From assembly GCA_002406055.1 (NCBI GenBank), contig DHMZ01000096.1:1-62163 (forward strand): a stretch of 62,163 nucleotides of DNA, read 5' to 3'. Origin of the DNA: Spirochaetales bacterium UBA4629. GTDB lineage: Bacteria; Spirochaetota; Spirochaetia; Sphaerochaetales; Sphaerochaetaceae. Positions 43,250 to 51,926 of this stretch are shown one piece after another (position 1 is the first letter of the stretch; every line of letters begins with the position of its first letter). The notes under the pieces are model-generated. The model ran no database searches, had not been told where the DNA came from, and saw only the letters and a program-made list of their open reading frames with translations. Both the position numbers and the translations under genes were made by a program.

Positions 43250-43417
43250 ATGAGCACTAAAGGTATCAGAACTTACCAGCCAAGTAAGACTAAGAGAACA
43301 AGAAAGTTTGGATTCCGCGCAAGAATGGCAACAAAAGGTGGCCGCAAGGTATTAGCTAGAAGAAGAGCTAAAGGTAGATACAGCCTCACTGTAAGTGATG
43401 AGAAGAAGCCTTTCTAA
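43250..43417 (+). CDS. rpmH: Ribosomal protein L34
   Basis: 55-residue basic protein. The L34 core is present: TYQPSKTKRTRKFGFRAR, then MATKGGRKVLARRRAKGR. It begins MSTKG, with a short extra tail (YSLTVSDEKKPF) after the usual end. GGAG ribosome site. Overlaps rnpA by about 20 nt; gene order rpmH-rnpA-yidC-jag is classical near origins. Confidence 0.96.
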   Translation: MSTKGIRTYQPSKTKRTRKFGFRARMATKGGRKVLARRRAKGRYSLTVSDEKKPF

Positions 43418-43760
43418 GATAGAAATTATAAGAAAAAAAAATGATATTGATCGCATTTTTAAGGCAGGAAAAACTCATTCGTGTCTTGGAATGCGATTAA
43501 TTGGTATAGATAATAGTCTGGGTTTTGATAGAATTATTGTCATTCCTGCAAAGCACTATGGAAGAGCAGTAGACAGGAATCTTTTAAGACGAAGAGCTAA
43601 AGAGGTTTTTCGAAACTATCAGAAGAGACATGCTTACCAAGACCAAACAACAGAAATTACTAAGGACTATGTCCTCATTGTATATCCTGGGAAGGTTTCC
43701 AGTTTTTCCTTGCTTGAGTCTAACTTTACAGAGTTGTTAGACAGGTTTAACGGGAAATAG
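43398..43760 (+). CDS. rnpA: Ribonuclease P protein component
   Basis: About 120 residues, basic, with the RNase P signature AVDRNLLRRRAKEVFRNYQ. Helps the RNase P RNA mature tRNA 5' ends. Starts inside the 3' end of rpmH; ATG 43398 is favoured over GTG 43395. The conserved N-terminus (LSKIEIIRKKNDIDRIFKAG) supports the overlap. Confidence 0.94.
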   Translation: MRRSLSKIEIIRKKNDIDRIFKAGKTHSCLGMRLIGIDNSLGFDRIIVIPAKHYGRAVDRNLLRRRAKEVFRNYQKRHAYQDQTTEITKDYVLIVYPGKVSSFSLLESNFTELLDRFNGK

Positions 43761-43835
43761 TTCCTTTTTTCCTCATCAGCAGAGTTCCTATTCCATCTTT
43801 CCAGGCACTGAGAATAGATCCATTTAGGAGAAAAA

Positions 43836-45605
43836 ATGGATAGGAATACTATCATTGCAATTATACTTTGTGTAATTGTCATTACTATTGGTATGACATT
43901 TCAGCAGAGCCTTATGTCAAACAATCAAGATGTTGTAGATACTACCGAAACAGTAGATACCACCGACGATATTGTTTACCTAAATAATCCAGAATCATAT
44001 GAAGCGCAAGGCAGTGTAACAGATGGTAATAAGTTTACTGTTACTACGCCTTCACTTGCTATAACCTTTGATCCTAAAGGTGGTACTATTGATTCTGTTC
44101 ATGATGAAAAGAATGATGTCAATCTTGTTATAAAAGAAGATGATGATGATTCATCATTCATGATGTATTGGGGAGACGATAAGACTTCATCCATTGACGA
44201 TTTATTCGCATATTCAATTGAAGAAAAGAGTATAGTTGGCAAGTCAGACAAGATTACCCAAGTTACATTTACTCGTTCTTATAAGGAAACAGCAACAGGA
44301 AAGCTTTTTACAATTGAAAAGAGATATGCTGTTCCAGAAAATGATGAGTACATGATTCAGCTTGCTGTTTCTATTTATACAGAAGATGGCTCAGTTATAC
44401 CTGTTTCGCTAAATAATGCAATGTATACATTGTCTGTAGGCTCTCAAGTTGGACCTGAGTTTGAATCCCTCAATGGAAATTATGACTACAGAAGAGTCTA
44501 CTACAAGCTTGCAAATAAGAATAATAGAAAGACTGTTAATTCTGGATCCTTCACATCTTATAATGAGATGGATTGGGTAGGTGTTGTTGGCAAGTATTTT
44601 GCTTATTTACTTATCCCTGAAACAAAAGGAATTATAAACAAGAGCGAAGCTGTTCAAGAAGCAGGAACAACTATTCCGCAAAAAAATATTATTTACATGA
44701 CACGCCAGGCTTCTTCTGTTAACAAGACTACAGATGTATTCTCTTTCTATTGTGGACCACAGCTTTCATCAACATTGGGTATTTATGATAAAGCTAATAA
44801 CAATATATTTGGTCTTGAAAATCATAATTTAAAGAAGGCATTGGATGTGTCTTGGCTTAGTTGGCTTGAGACAATATTAAAGTATGCACTTGAACTTTTC
44901 TATTTCTTAATTCCTAACTATGGTGTTGCTATTATTCTTCTCACTATCTTAGTTAAGCTTATTCTTATTCCAATTTCAAAGAAGGGAACAGATTCTACAG
45001 CAAAGATGAGTGCTTTGCAGCCCAAAATGAAGGAGATTCAAGAAAAATATAAAGATGATCCACAAGCGCAGAATGCAGCAGTTGCGAAGTTATATAAAGA
45101 AGAGGGAATTAACCCAATGGGTTCTTGTATTCCAATGCTTATACAGTTCCCAATTTTCATCGGACTATATGGACTTTTGAATAAAGATTTCTCTCTAAGA
45201 GGTGCTATGTTCATTCCTGGGTGGATTCCAGATTTATCTATACCAGAAACAGTCTTTACTCTTCCATTTAATCTTCCTCTCTTAGGATCACAGATACATT
45301 TATTACCAATTATTTATACAGTATCTATGATTCTTTCTATGAAGATTACTCAGAGTACTACAAGCACTTCTTCTGGAAGCAAAGGTATGACATGGTTCAT
45401 GACATATGGTATGTCAATTATCTTCTTCTTTGTGCTTTACAATGCTCCATCAGGACTACTTGTTTATTGGACAATGTCTAATGCTCTTTCAATTATTCAG
45501 CAAGTTATTACCAACAAGAAAAAGGTAGCTGGATATAAAGAGGAAATAGCAGAAAAAGATGCACAAAAAGCACAAAAGAAAGCTGCTAAGAAAAATAAAA
45601 GATAA
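43836..45605 (+). CDS. yidC: Membrane protein insertase YidC
   Basis: 589 residues: N-terminal membrane anchor (about 6-24), a large periplasmic beta domain (about 60-340), then the five-helix insertase core with NYGVAIILLTILVKLILIPI, MKEIQEKYKDDPQ and NPMGSCIPMLIQFPIFIGLY. The periplasmic domain is that of diderm bacteria, another hint at an outer membrane. Lys-rich C-terminus. TAGGAG ribosome site. Confidence 0.95.
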   Translation: MDRNTIIAIILCVIVITIGMTFQQSLMSNNQDVVDTTETVDTTDDIVYLNNPESYEAQGSVTDGNKFTVTTPSLAITFDPKGGTIDSVHDEKNDVNLVIKEDDDDSSFMMYWGDDKTSSIDDLFAYSIEEKSIVGKSDKITQVTFTRSYKETATGKLFTIEKRYAVPENDEYMIQLAVSIYTEDGSVIPVSLNNAMYTLSVGSQVGPEFESLNGNYDYRRVYYKLANKNNRKTVNSGSFTSYNEMDWVGVVGKYFAYLLIPETKGIINKSEAVQEAGTTIPQKNIIYMTRQASSVNKTTDVFSFYCGPQLSSTLGIYDKANNNIFGLENHNLKKALDVSWLSWLETILKYALELFYFLIPNYGVAIILLTILVKLILIPISKKGTDSTAKMSALQPKMKEIQEKYKDDPQAQNAAVAKLYKEEGINPMGSCIPMLIQFPIFIGLYGLLNKDFSLRGAMFIPGWIPDLSIPETVFTLPFNLPLLGSQIHLLPIIYTVSMILSMKITQSTTSTSSGSKGMTWFMTYGMSIIFFFVLYNAPSGLLVYWTMSNALSIIQQVITNKKKVAGYKEEIAEKDAQKAQKKAAKKNKR

Positions 45606-45621
45606 TTAAGGGGCAATATAA

Positions 45622-46302
45622 ATGTATAAAGATTTTGAAGGTAGAACTGAAGAAGAAGCAAGAAATAAAGCTATTGAAGAGTTAAACCTAAATGGTGAAG
45701 ACTTTGACGTAGAGGTTATTGAAACAGTAAAGAAAGGTTTATTTAAGAAGCCTCAATGCAAAATTCGTGTCTATTATGGAGAAGATGATGATAGAGATGA
45801 AAGCAAAGAGAATGAAAGAGAAGAGTTGGAAGGAAAGAACCTTGATGCTGAAAATGATACAGAAAGAAAGGTAATTGATTTCGTTAATACTTTAATTGAA
45901 AAGATGGGTTATGACGGAAAGGCCTCTATTCAGTATAGAAGGGAGAATAAGGTTGGTATCGACATTGAATCAAACGATTCTTCTTATATTATTGGTAGAA
46001 AAGGTAAAAACCTAGATGCTATTCAGTTAATTGTTAATGTATATGCAGGTAATCTTGATCCCGATATTAAGATTGTTGTCGATAGTGAAAACTATAGAAT
46101 GAGACATGAGGAACAGATTATTAGAAATGCATATAAGGTTGCTGAAATTGTAAAGAGAAGTGGCAGAAGCAGACTTCTTGACCCAATGAATCCTTTTGAA
46201 AGAAGACTTGTTCATACGGCTTTAAATGATTACGAAGGCGTAGAGACAAAAAGCGAAGGCGAAGGCTTATATAAACAGGTAAGGATTATACCTGTAAAGT
46301 AA
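45622..46302 (+). CDS. jag: Jag/KhpB RNA-binding protein
   Basis: 226 residues: N-terminal Jag_N domain (EGRTEEEARNKAIEELNL, GLFKKP), an acidic linker, a KH domain with IGRKGKNLDA, and an R3H domain with RRLVHTAL. Known partners act in RNA regulation and cell-envelope growth. Follows yidC by 16 nt, as in many bacteria. Ends at a terminator. Confidence 0.93.
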   Translation: MYKDFEGRTEEEARNKAIEELNLNGEDFDVEVIETVKKGLFKKPQCKIRVYYGEDDDRDESKENEREELEGKNLDAENDTERKVIDFVNTLIEKMGYDGKASIQYRRENKVGIDIESNDSSYIIGRKGKNLDAIQLIVNVYAGNLDPDIKIVVDSENYRMRHEEQIIRNAYKVAEIVKRSGRSRLLDPMNPFERRLVHTALNDYEGVETKSEGEGLYKQVRIIPVK

Positions 46303-46308
46303 ATCTTG

Positions 46309-46335
46309 AGACATGTCTTACGGCATGTCTTTTTC
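46309..46335 (+). terminator. Rho-independent terminator after jag
   Basis: AGACATG-TCTTACGG-CATGTCT stem followed by TTTTC. Confidence 0.8.
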
Positions 46336-46411
46336 TTTGCATTTTTTGCCATTGGGGTTATATTACAGATAAGGGAAAGTATCTTCCCATTTATTAAAGA
46401 AGGATATTTAT

Positions 46412-46951
46412 ATGGAATTAAAAGGATCAAAGACAGAGAAAAATTTAATGGCTGCTTTTGCAGGTGAGAGTCAGGCTAGAAACAAGTATACATACTTTGC
46501 TTCAAAGGCTAAAAAAGATGGATATGAGCAGATTGCAGCTATATTCCTAGAGACAGCAGATAACGAAAAAGAACATGCTAAGATGTGGTTTAAGTACTTA
46601 GAGGGTGGAGAGATAAAGAGCACTCTTGAGAACTTAAAAGAAGCAGCAAGTGGTGAAAACTACGAGTGGACAGATATGTACAAGAGATTTGCAGAGGAAG
46701 CAGAAGAAGAGGGCTTCGATAAAATAGCAAAAGAGTTCAGACTTGTTGGCGAAATTGAAAAAGAGCATGAGAAGAGATATCTTGCACTTCTAAAGAACGT
46801 TAAAGAGGGTCTTGTTTTCTCTAGAGACGGAGAAATGGTTTGGAGATGTAGAAATTGCGGCCATATCGTAATTGGAAAGAAAGCTCCAGAAAAGTGCCCT
46901 GTATGTGCCCATCCACAGTCTTATTTTGAGTTAGTAAGCCAGAATTATTAA
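46412..46951 (+). CDS. Rubrerythrin
   Basis: 179-residue cytoplasmic peroxide reductase of anaerobes. The four-helix domain has the diiron ligands in AFAGESQARNKY, ADNEKEHAKMW, FAEEAEEEGF and VGEIEKEHEKRY. The C-terminal rubredoxin part carries two CxxC pairs (CRNCGH, CPVCAHP). AAGGATA ribosome site. Transcribed alone between two terminators; it points to an anaerobic, oxygen-exposed lifestyle. Confidence 0.95.
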   Translation: MELKGSKTEKNLMAAFAGESQARNKYTYFASKAKKDGYEQIAAIFLETADNEKEHAKMWFKYLEGGEIKSTLENLKEAASGENYEWTDMYKRFAEEAEEEGFDKIAKEFRLVGEIEKEHEKRYLALLKNVKEGLVFSRDGEMVWRCRNCGHIVIGKKAPEKCPVCAHPQSYFELVSQNY

Positions 46952-46972
46952 TTTAAATAACTGAAAAGTTGT

Positions 46973-47008
46973 GACTCCCTAATAAAAGATTAGAGAGTCA
47001 TTTTTTTT
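46973..47008. terminator. Terminator between rubrerythrin and the convergent PfkB gene
   Basis: GACTCCCTAAT-AAAAG-ATTAGAGAGTC with one internal mismatch, then ATTTTTTTT on the plus strand. The T-tract serves rubrerythrin; the stem can also end the minus-strand PfkB transcript. Confidence 0.8.
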
Positions 47009-48008
47009 ATTTCATTGGGAAGTTTTTATCGATAAATGCTTTAAGCTTCACAATTGAATCTTTATCAAATTGTGCACCTATTCTTGCTATTATTTCACCT
47101 GCAAGGTAAGAAGCAATATTACATGAAGATACTAAATCTCTACCAGTGAGGTAGCCATAGAGAAATCCAGATGCATATGTATCTCCTGCGCCAGTAGTAT
47201 CTACAGGGATGCTTGTGCCATAGGATGGTATTTGAGTTATAACTCTATTGTTTGAGATAAAAGAACCTTTCTTGCCATTTTTTACGATAGCAATAGGACA
47301 AAGTTTACCAAGGCTTCTGCAGCATTCGTATGGATCATAGTTATCCATTAAATACCTTGCTTCCTCGCTGTTAGCAAAAACTATATCACAATAGTCAGCT
47401 ATTAGCTCTTGGAATGTCTGTCTATAGCGTCCTACGGCAAATGGATCAGCAACATCAAAAGCAATCTTCTTTCCTTTGTCTTTAAATAGCTTAAGAGTTT
47501 TTAGAACAGATTTTTTTTGATTGTCTGTATCCCACATATAGCCTGTGAAATAGAATAAATCAGCTTGCAGCGCAGACTCTTCAACAACATCTTCTGGCGT
47601 AAATAATCTGTTTGCGCCTAAATATGTATTCATAGTTCTTTCTTTATCATTAGTTAAAAGAATTATTGATGTTCCAGTCACACTTTCTTTTTTTGTTACG
47701 AGCTGATCAACTACGTTACTTTCTTTTAGGCGTAAACGATATTCTCTACCGAGATCATCATCTCCTATGCTTCCTGCAAGTATAGTTTTTACGCCAAGGG
47801 AGGATAGGGTTACCATTGTATTTGGGCATGATCCTCCACAAGAGTAAATAATATCTCTTCCTTTAGTGTGTTCAACTATCTCATTTTGCTTATCGCTATC
47901 GATAAGAAGCATAGTTCCTTTACTTAAATTTAAATCTGCTAAGTCTTTTTCCGTGACAGAGCAAATATAATCAATCAATGGATTTCCTATTCCGTATACA
48001 CATGCCAT
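47007..48008 (-). CDS. PfkB-family carbohydrate/nucleoside kinase (adenosine kinase-like)
   Basis: 333 residues. GIGNPLIDYI at the N-terminus, the substrate segment SCGGSCPNTMVTLSSLG, and the PfkB signature DTTGAGDTYASGFLYG holding the catalytic Asp. The overall pattern is closest to adenosine-kinase-type PfkB members, but ribokinase-like substrates remain possible. A TTGTTA-N17-TATAAT promoter ends 6 nt before the ATG, so translation is probably leaderless. Upstream lies the large 9-mer cluster. Confidence 0.82.
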   Translation of the reverse strand: MACVYGIGNPLIDYICSVTEKDLADLNLSKGTMLLIDSDKQNEIVEHTKGRDIIYSCGGSCPNTMVTLSSLGVKTILAGSIGDDDLGREYRLRLKESNVVDQLVTKKESVTGTSIILLTNDKERTMNTYLGANRLFTPEDVVEESALQADLFYFTGYMWDTDNQKKSVLKTLKLFKDKGKKIAFDVADPFAVGRYRQTFQELIADYCDIVFANSEEARYLMDNYDPYECCRSLGKLCPIAIVKNGKKGSFISNNRVITQIPSYGTSIPVDTTGAGDTYASGFLYGYLTGRDLVSSCNIASYLAGEIIARIGAQFDKDSIVKLKAFIDKNFPMK

Positions 48009-48014
48009 ATAAAG

Positions 48015-48043
48015 ATTATATAGCTTGAAAAGTCTCTTAACAA
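48015..48043 (-). promoter_or_regulatory. Promoter of the PfkB gene giving a leaderless mRNA
   Basis: On the minus strand TTGTTA, 17 nt, TATAAT, CTTTAT, ATG. Nearly the same layout as lgt and murQ. Confidence 0.75.
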
Positions 48044-48422
48044 TAATACTTTTTTCTTTAGAGCCTGAGATGTGAAAAAATACACTAAATATGAGTTTTT
48101 AACATTTTTTTCACATTTTTGCACAATAAAGAATTAGAGTGTGAAAAACTCAAAATATGGTAGAGATAAACGACAATTTGTGATAATAATAACATGTTTA
48201 TTTAATTTATTGTAATATAAAGAAATACAATAAAAAAATTCCCCCTCAAAATTATAGAAATTATATAACTATTTAATATTAAAAGGGTAATTGTGAAAAA
48301 TGTGAAAAACTAAAATTAACAATAGTTTTTAACACGTTTTTCACATTTGTGTGAAAATATTTATAACATTAGATATCTAAAGAAAATAGCTCAAGAAAGT
48401 AATAAAAAGGAAACTCTTTTTT
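48044..48422. other. Gene-free region with a dense cluster of TTTTT(A/C)ACA 9-mers (candidate DnaA-binding or origin region)
   Basis: TTTTTCACA or its complement at 48071-48079, 48107-48115, 48140-48148, 48292-48300, 48301-48309 and 48337-48345. TTTTTAACA at 48096-48104 and 48326-48334. One-off copies at 48117-48125 and 48350-48358. They form two groups flanking an AT-only-like core (48181-48290). No gene is visible on either strand. Confidence 0.65.
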
Positions 48423-49457
48423 CTAGTGTCTCACATGGCTAAAAACTCTATCTAAGTAGTGTATAAGCTCACGAATATTGCCTTTCCAATCTGATTGCAT
48501 TAAAGGAGTACAATCAGCAATTCTTCCTTTTTCAATTTTATTCTTGTTTTCATAATGCAATACAATTTCGGGAATATCTTCTTTATGGTCTCTGAGAGGG
48601 GAAATCGTAATGCTTAAGTTAGAAATCCGATAGTAAAAGTCCTTTCTTAGTTTCTTCCTGTCTACTAATTCTTCTAAGGAGCTTTGGGCTGCTGTTATAA
48701 GGCGGAATGTAGATTTTTGTGCGTTGTCATCACCAATATTGCGATAAAATCCATTTTCAATAGTGTCTAAGAGCTTTCCTTGCTTGTCTAGAGGAAGATT
48801 TTCTATTTCATCAAGAAAAAGTGTAGATTCGTTTGCTTGATTTATAAGACCTTTTCGTGGACTCACGGCATTAGTGAATGCTCCTTTTGTATGGCCAAAT
48901 AGATCAGAATCGGCAATGGCTGAATTTAGGTTAGCACAGTTTATATAAACAAGTTCTTTCTTATGGTTTTGCAAACTATGAACTAGTTTTGCTGCAAGAG
49001 TTTTGCCTGTTCCTGTCTCTCCATTCAAATGAAGAGGAAGAAAGTTTTTTGCAAAGTAGATAATGCTATTTCTAAGTTCTTGTGTCTTTCTACTGCTACC
49101 CGCAATAAATTGAAGTAGGAAGGAGTTAGCTCTTGAAAAAGCTTTTCCATCTTCAATGATATTCCTGAGCTTTAACATGGTAAGAGGAGCATGCAAAACA
49201 GATATTCCTAGAGAATCAACTAAAGTGAACCATGTACTTTTTTGAGTAAAGGCAATAAGTGGTACATATAAAGGAATTGCTATTCTTACTCTTTTGATGA
49301 AATCAAAATCTTCAGATGCAATAAAGACTATATCTCCAGCTTCTAGTTTTAATGAAGAGACATCATTATTAAATTCAGTTAATGTGTCAGTTTCATTTAT
49401 TACTTCAGATAGAGCTTTGAAAAGAGCAGTGCTTTTGCCTAAAAGTGCAACATTCAA
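48423..49457 (-). CDS. Reduced NtrC-type AAA+ protein with altered GAFTGA loop and no DNA-binding domain
   Basis: 344 residues. About 1-115 resembles a degenerate receiver domain without a clear phospho-acceptor. The central AAA+ part has Walker A GETGTGKT, Walker B TLFLDEIENLP and DWKGNIRELIHYLDRV. The sigma54-contact loop reads GAFTNA, not GAFTGA. The protein ends right after this domain with no Fis-type helix-turn-helix. It may act from solution, act independently of sigma54, or be decaying. Starts at TTG with GGAGG 6 nt upstream. Confidence 0.8.
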   Translation of the reverse strand: MNVALLGKSTALFKALSEVINETDTLTEFNNDVSSLKLEAGDIVFIASEDFDFIKRVRIAIPLYVPLIAFTQKSTWFTLVDSLGISVLHAPLTMLKLRNIIEDGKAFSRANSFLLQFIAGSSRKTQELRNSIIYFAKNFLPLHLNGETGTGKTLAAKLVHSLQNHKKELVYINCANLNSAIADSDLFGHTKGAFTNAVSPRKGLINQANESTLFLDEIENLPLDKQGKLLDTIENGFYRNIGDDNAQKSTFRLITAAQSSLEELVDRKKLRKDFYYRISNLSITISPLRDHKEDIPEIVLHYENKNKIEKGRIADCTPLMQSDWKGNIRELIHYLDRVFSHVRH

Positions 49458-49527
49458 ATCTACCTCCCCCCAGGTTAGGATAGTATTAAGGGGGAAATAG
49501 CATAAGTCAATATAAAAATTTTAAGAT

Positions 49528-50271
49528 TTAATTCTGCAAAATTGCCTGAATGGCAGCTGCTGTGTAAACCGCAGAGGTTTCAGCACGAAGGATATTTGTA
49601 TTTAAAAGTACGGGAATGGCATCATTTTCTTCTGCAAAACTGCACTCTTCATCAGAAAAGCCACCTTCTGGACCGATGAAGCATGATACGACTTTTTTAA
49701 GATTTTTATCTTCAGAAAAAAGTTCATTGAGAGACTTTGTTTTTCCTCTTTGTGCTTGGTGAAGTATTAGTTTTCTTCCTTCTGCCGCTTTTATAGCTTC
49801 TTCAAAGTTAATTGGACCAGCGAGTATGGGGGACTTTCCACCACACTGTTGAACAGCTTCTTTTTCAATTATCACTAATCTTTCTTTTTGATGAGAAGAG
49901 AAATCAGATTCTTGGGTGTAGCGTGTAGAGATAAAGGTAATTTTTCTTACGCCTATTTCAGTTAGAGCTCTTACCACAGTTTCATTCTTCTTTCCTTTAA
50001 GAATTGAAATATACATATCGATAGGGACAAATGGGCCCGTATAAGATGAAAGAGCATCAAGAAGAGTATCTTCTATATCTGTAGTAGGAATAAGTGAAAG
50101 TACGCCATCGGAGAGGATTGTTGCCTTATAGTAGTTTTCACTAGAGTCTTTTGCTGTGAATACTGTCCCTTCTTTTAGTCGTAAAACCTTTTCTAGATAC
50201 TGAATATCTCTCTTTTTTAGATTGTAAAGGGTAGAACCATCATAGCTTTTATCTAATAGGAAAAGCCTCAT
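49528..50271 (-). CDS. rsmE: 16S rRNA (uracil1498-N3)-methyltransferase
   Basis: 247-residue SPOUT methyltransferase. N-terminal PUA-like part, then the knotted C-terminal domain with CFIGPEGGFSDEE and LLNTNILRAETSAVYTAAAIQ. Methylates U1498 of 16S rRNA using SAM. Coupled to ctpA upstream (overlapping stop/start). Confidence 0.93.
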   Translation of the reverse strand: MRLFLLDKSYDGSTLYNLKKRDIQYLEKVLRLKEGTVFTAKDSSENYYKATILSDGVLSLIPTTDIEDTLLDALSSYTGPFVPIDMYISILKGKKNETVVRALTEIGVRKITFISTRYTQESDFSSHQKERLVIIEKEAVQQCGGKSPILAGPINFEEAIKAAEGRKLILHQAQRGKTKSLNELFSEDKNLKKVVSCFIGPEGGFSDEECSFAEENDAIPVLLNTNILRAETSAVYTAAAIQAILQN

Positions 50272-51764
50272 AGATTTTGTTCCTCTGCCTCTGCACTTTT
50301 CTTGCTATTATTTACTTCTTCAACTGTTATACCACTTTTAATTACTTCAATTGCTTTAGCTAGTTGAGTATCAAAATCTGGATCAGCAACAGGACGTTTA
50401 TCATAATCAAGTGAGTAGATATATTCGTTACGCATTAACAAACATAAGAGCTCTTTTGGAACATTGCTATCACTATAGTAATCTGCAAAGGCTAGGATGT
50501 TTTCCTTTGAATATTCAGGATGGCTAGTAAGCCATTCTTTTATAGCATCTGTTTTCAAAAATTCAGAATAAGCCCCTAATTCTTCATCTGTATAATCAGG
50601 AGTGTTTACAACGAAATCTGGAGTAATGCCAATCTCATGGATTGAAGCTCCACTTGGAGTGTAATAATTTGCGACAGTTAAGTTTAAATATCCTCCCATA
50701 AATGATACAGAGTATTGCATAATGCCTTTACCATAGGTTTGCGAACCAACAACAAGTGCGCGATTATTATCTCTTAATGCGCCTGTCAGAATCTCACTTG
50801 CACTTGCAGTTCCTCCATTTACAAGGACAACAATAGGGAAGTTTTTATCAATAGCAAGGTAATCTGTGGAAGTATATACGGTGTTCTTATTTGATGCACT
50901 TTCCTTGAACTTAGTTGTCATTAATACTTTATTTTCTTCTACAAACATATTGGCAATGCTTAGTGATGAGTCAACATTGCCACCACCATTGTTTCTTAAG
51001 TCAATAATGAGACTTGTGGCGCCCTTTTCAAGGAGCTTTGAAATATCTTCCTTTACGCTGTCAAAGGTTGTTTTGCTAAATTCTGTTATAGCTAAGTAGC
51101 CAATATTATCATTCAATATGCCTGAAGAGGTTGATGGTGTTGTTATTTCCTCTGGCGTAAGAGTAATATCGAAAACAGCAGAGCCTCGATGGACAGTAAG
51201 GGTAATAGGAGTGTTTCTTTCCCCTCTAATTAGCTTACTAGCACTATTTGCATCTAATTCGTATATCTCTTCTCCATTGACATGGCTGATCATATCACCA
51301 GCGCGTAAGCCAGCTCTATCTGCAGGTCCTCCTGGGAATGGAGAAGTTATTATTACCATATAAGTAGATGGGTCATCCCAATCAATAAATGTTGGGTTTA
51401 CTTTCGTTAAATATGTTCCTATACCAACGTACTTTCCGTCAGTTTCTTCTTTATATTCTTCAGCTTCATCTGGAGCTATATAGTATGAATACTTATCGCC
51501 AAGAGAATCTATCATTGCAGAGATTACAGCATTCTTCATCTTTGCATTATCTATGTCATATAGATAGTTTGTGTCTAAGTAGCTATATAGGTTTCCCAAT
51601 GCATATAGCATTTCTGAAAGAGATGCTGCATTCACTGCAGATTCTTGAGTTGAAGTAGTGTACTGGACTGATGTAGGTGCTAAATATCTCTCAAAAGAAG
51701 GAGAAGAAAATATTTGAGATAAAGAACATAATACTAAAAATGTAACAACCAGTAATTTTTTCAT
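50268..51764 (-). CDS. C-terminal processing protease, S41 family (CtpA-type)
   Basis: About 498 residues from the chosen ATG. A signal peptide (MKKLLVVTFLVLCSLSQIFS) exports it to the periplasm. An N-terminal segment and a PDZ domain (GIGTYLTKV...GGPADRAGLRAGD) precede the S41 core. The nucleophile is in NGGTASASEI and the catalytic Lys in SQTYGKGI. The frame runs to 51845, but the signal peptide fixes ATG 51764. No ribosome site; TATTAT ends 6 nt ahead, suggesting a leaderless mRNA. Likely trims envelope proteins. Confidence 0.9.
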   Translation of the reverse strand: MKKLLVVTFLVLCSLSQIFSSPSFERYLAPTSVQYTTSTQESAVNAASLSEMLYALGNLYSYLDTNYLYDIDNAKMKNAVISAMIDSLGDKYSYYIAPDEAEEYKEETDGKYVGIGTYLTKVNPTFIDWDDPSTYMVIITSPFPGGPADRAGLRAGDMISHVNGEEIYELDANSASKLIRGERNTPITLTVHRGSAVFDITLTPEEITTPSTSSGILNDNIGYLAITEFSKTTFDSVKEDISKLLEKGATSLIIDLRNNGGGNVDSSLSIANMFVEENKVLMTTKFKESASNKNTVYTSTDYLAIDKNFPIVVLVNGGTASASEILTGALRDNNRALVVGSQTYGKGIMQYSVSFMGGYLNLTVANYYTPSGASIHEIGITPDFVVNTPDYTDEELGAYSEFLKTDAIKEWLTSHPEYSKENILAFADYYSDSNVPKELLCLLMRNEYIYSLDYDKRPVADPDFDTQLAKAIEVIKSGITVEEVNNSKKSAEAEEQNL

Positions 51765-51770
51765 AGGAAA

Positions 51771-51776
51771 ATAATA
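51771..51776 (-). promoter_or_regulatory. -10 element of ctpA, implying a leaderless transcript
   Basis: On the minus strand TATTAT, then TTTCCT and ATG. The -35 region is poor, and a palindrome fills the spacer. Confidence 0.5.
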
Positions 51777-51779
51777 AAT

Positions 51780-51796
51780 CTCTTTTTGAAAAAGAG
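51780..51796. promoter_or_regulatory. 17-bp palindrome in the ctpA promoter spacer, candidate operator
   Basis: CTCTTTTT-G-AAAAAGAG, perfect 8-bp arms around a single base, lying just upstream of the ctpA -10 box. The position suits a repressor or activator site; the protein is unknown. Confidence 0.4.
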
Positions 51797-51891
51797 GAAT
51801 TTCAAAAGTTTGTATATTGTGTGTTGTTGTATAGAATTTCAACAAAATTCAAAAAAATAAGTCATTAAGATAATCTAAATAGCTCTAATAA

Positions 51892-51920
51892 TTGTTAAAG
51901 AAGGGTCAAAGTCGTATAAT
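51892..51920 (+). promoter_or_regulatory. lgt promoter giving a leaderless mRNA
   Basis: TTGTTA, 17 nt, TATAAT, then TCGACT and ATG. No Shine-Dalgarno upstream. Confidence 0.75.
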
Positions 51921-51926
51921 TCGACT

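Noticed and set aside
51765..51845. Upstream extension of CtpA by 27 codons
   Set aside because: It would bury the signal peptide and includes the palindrome and -10 box.
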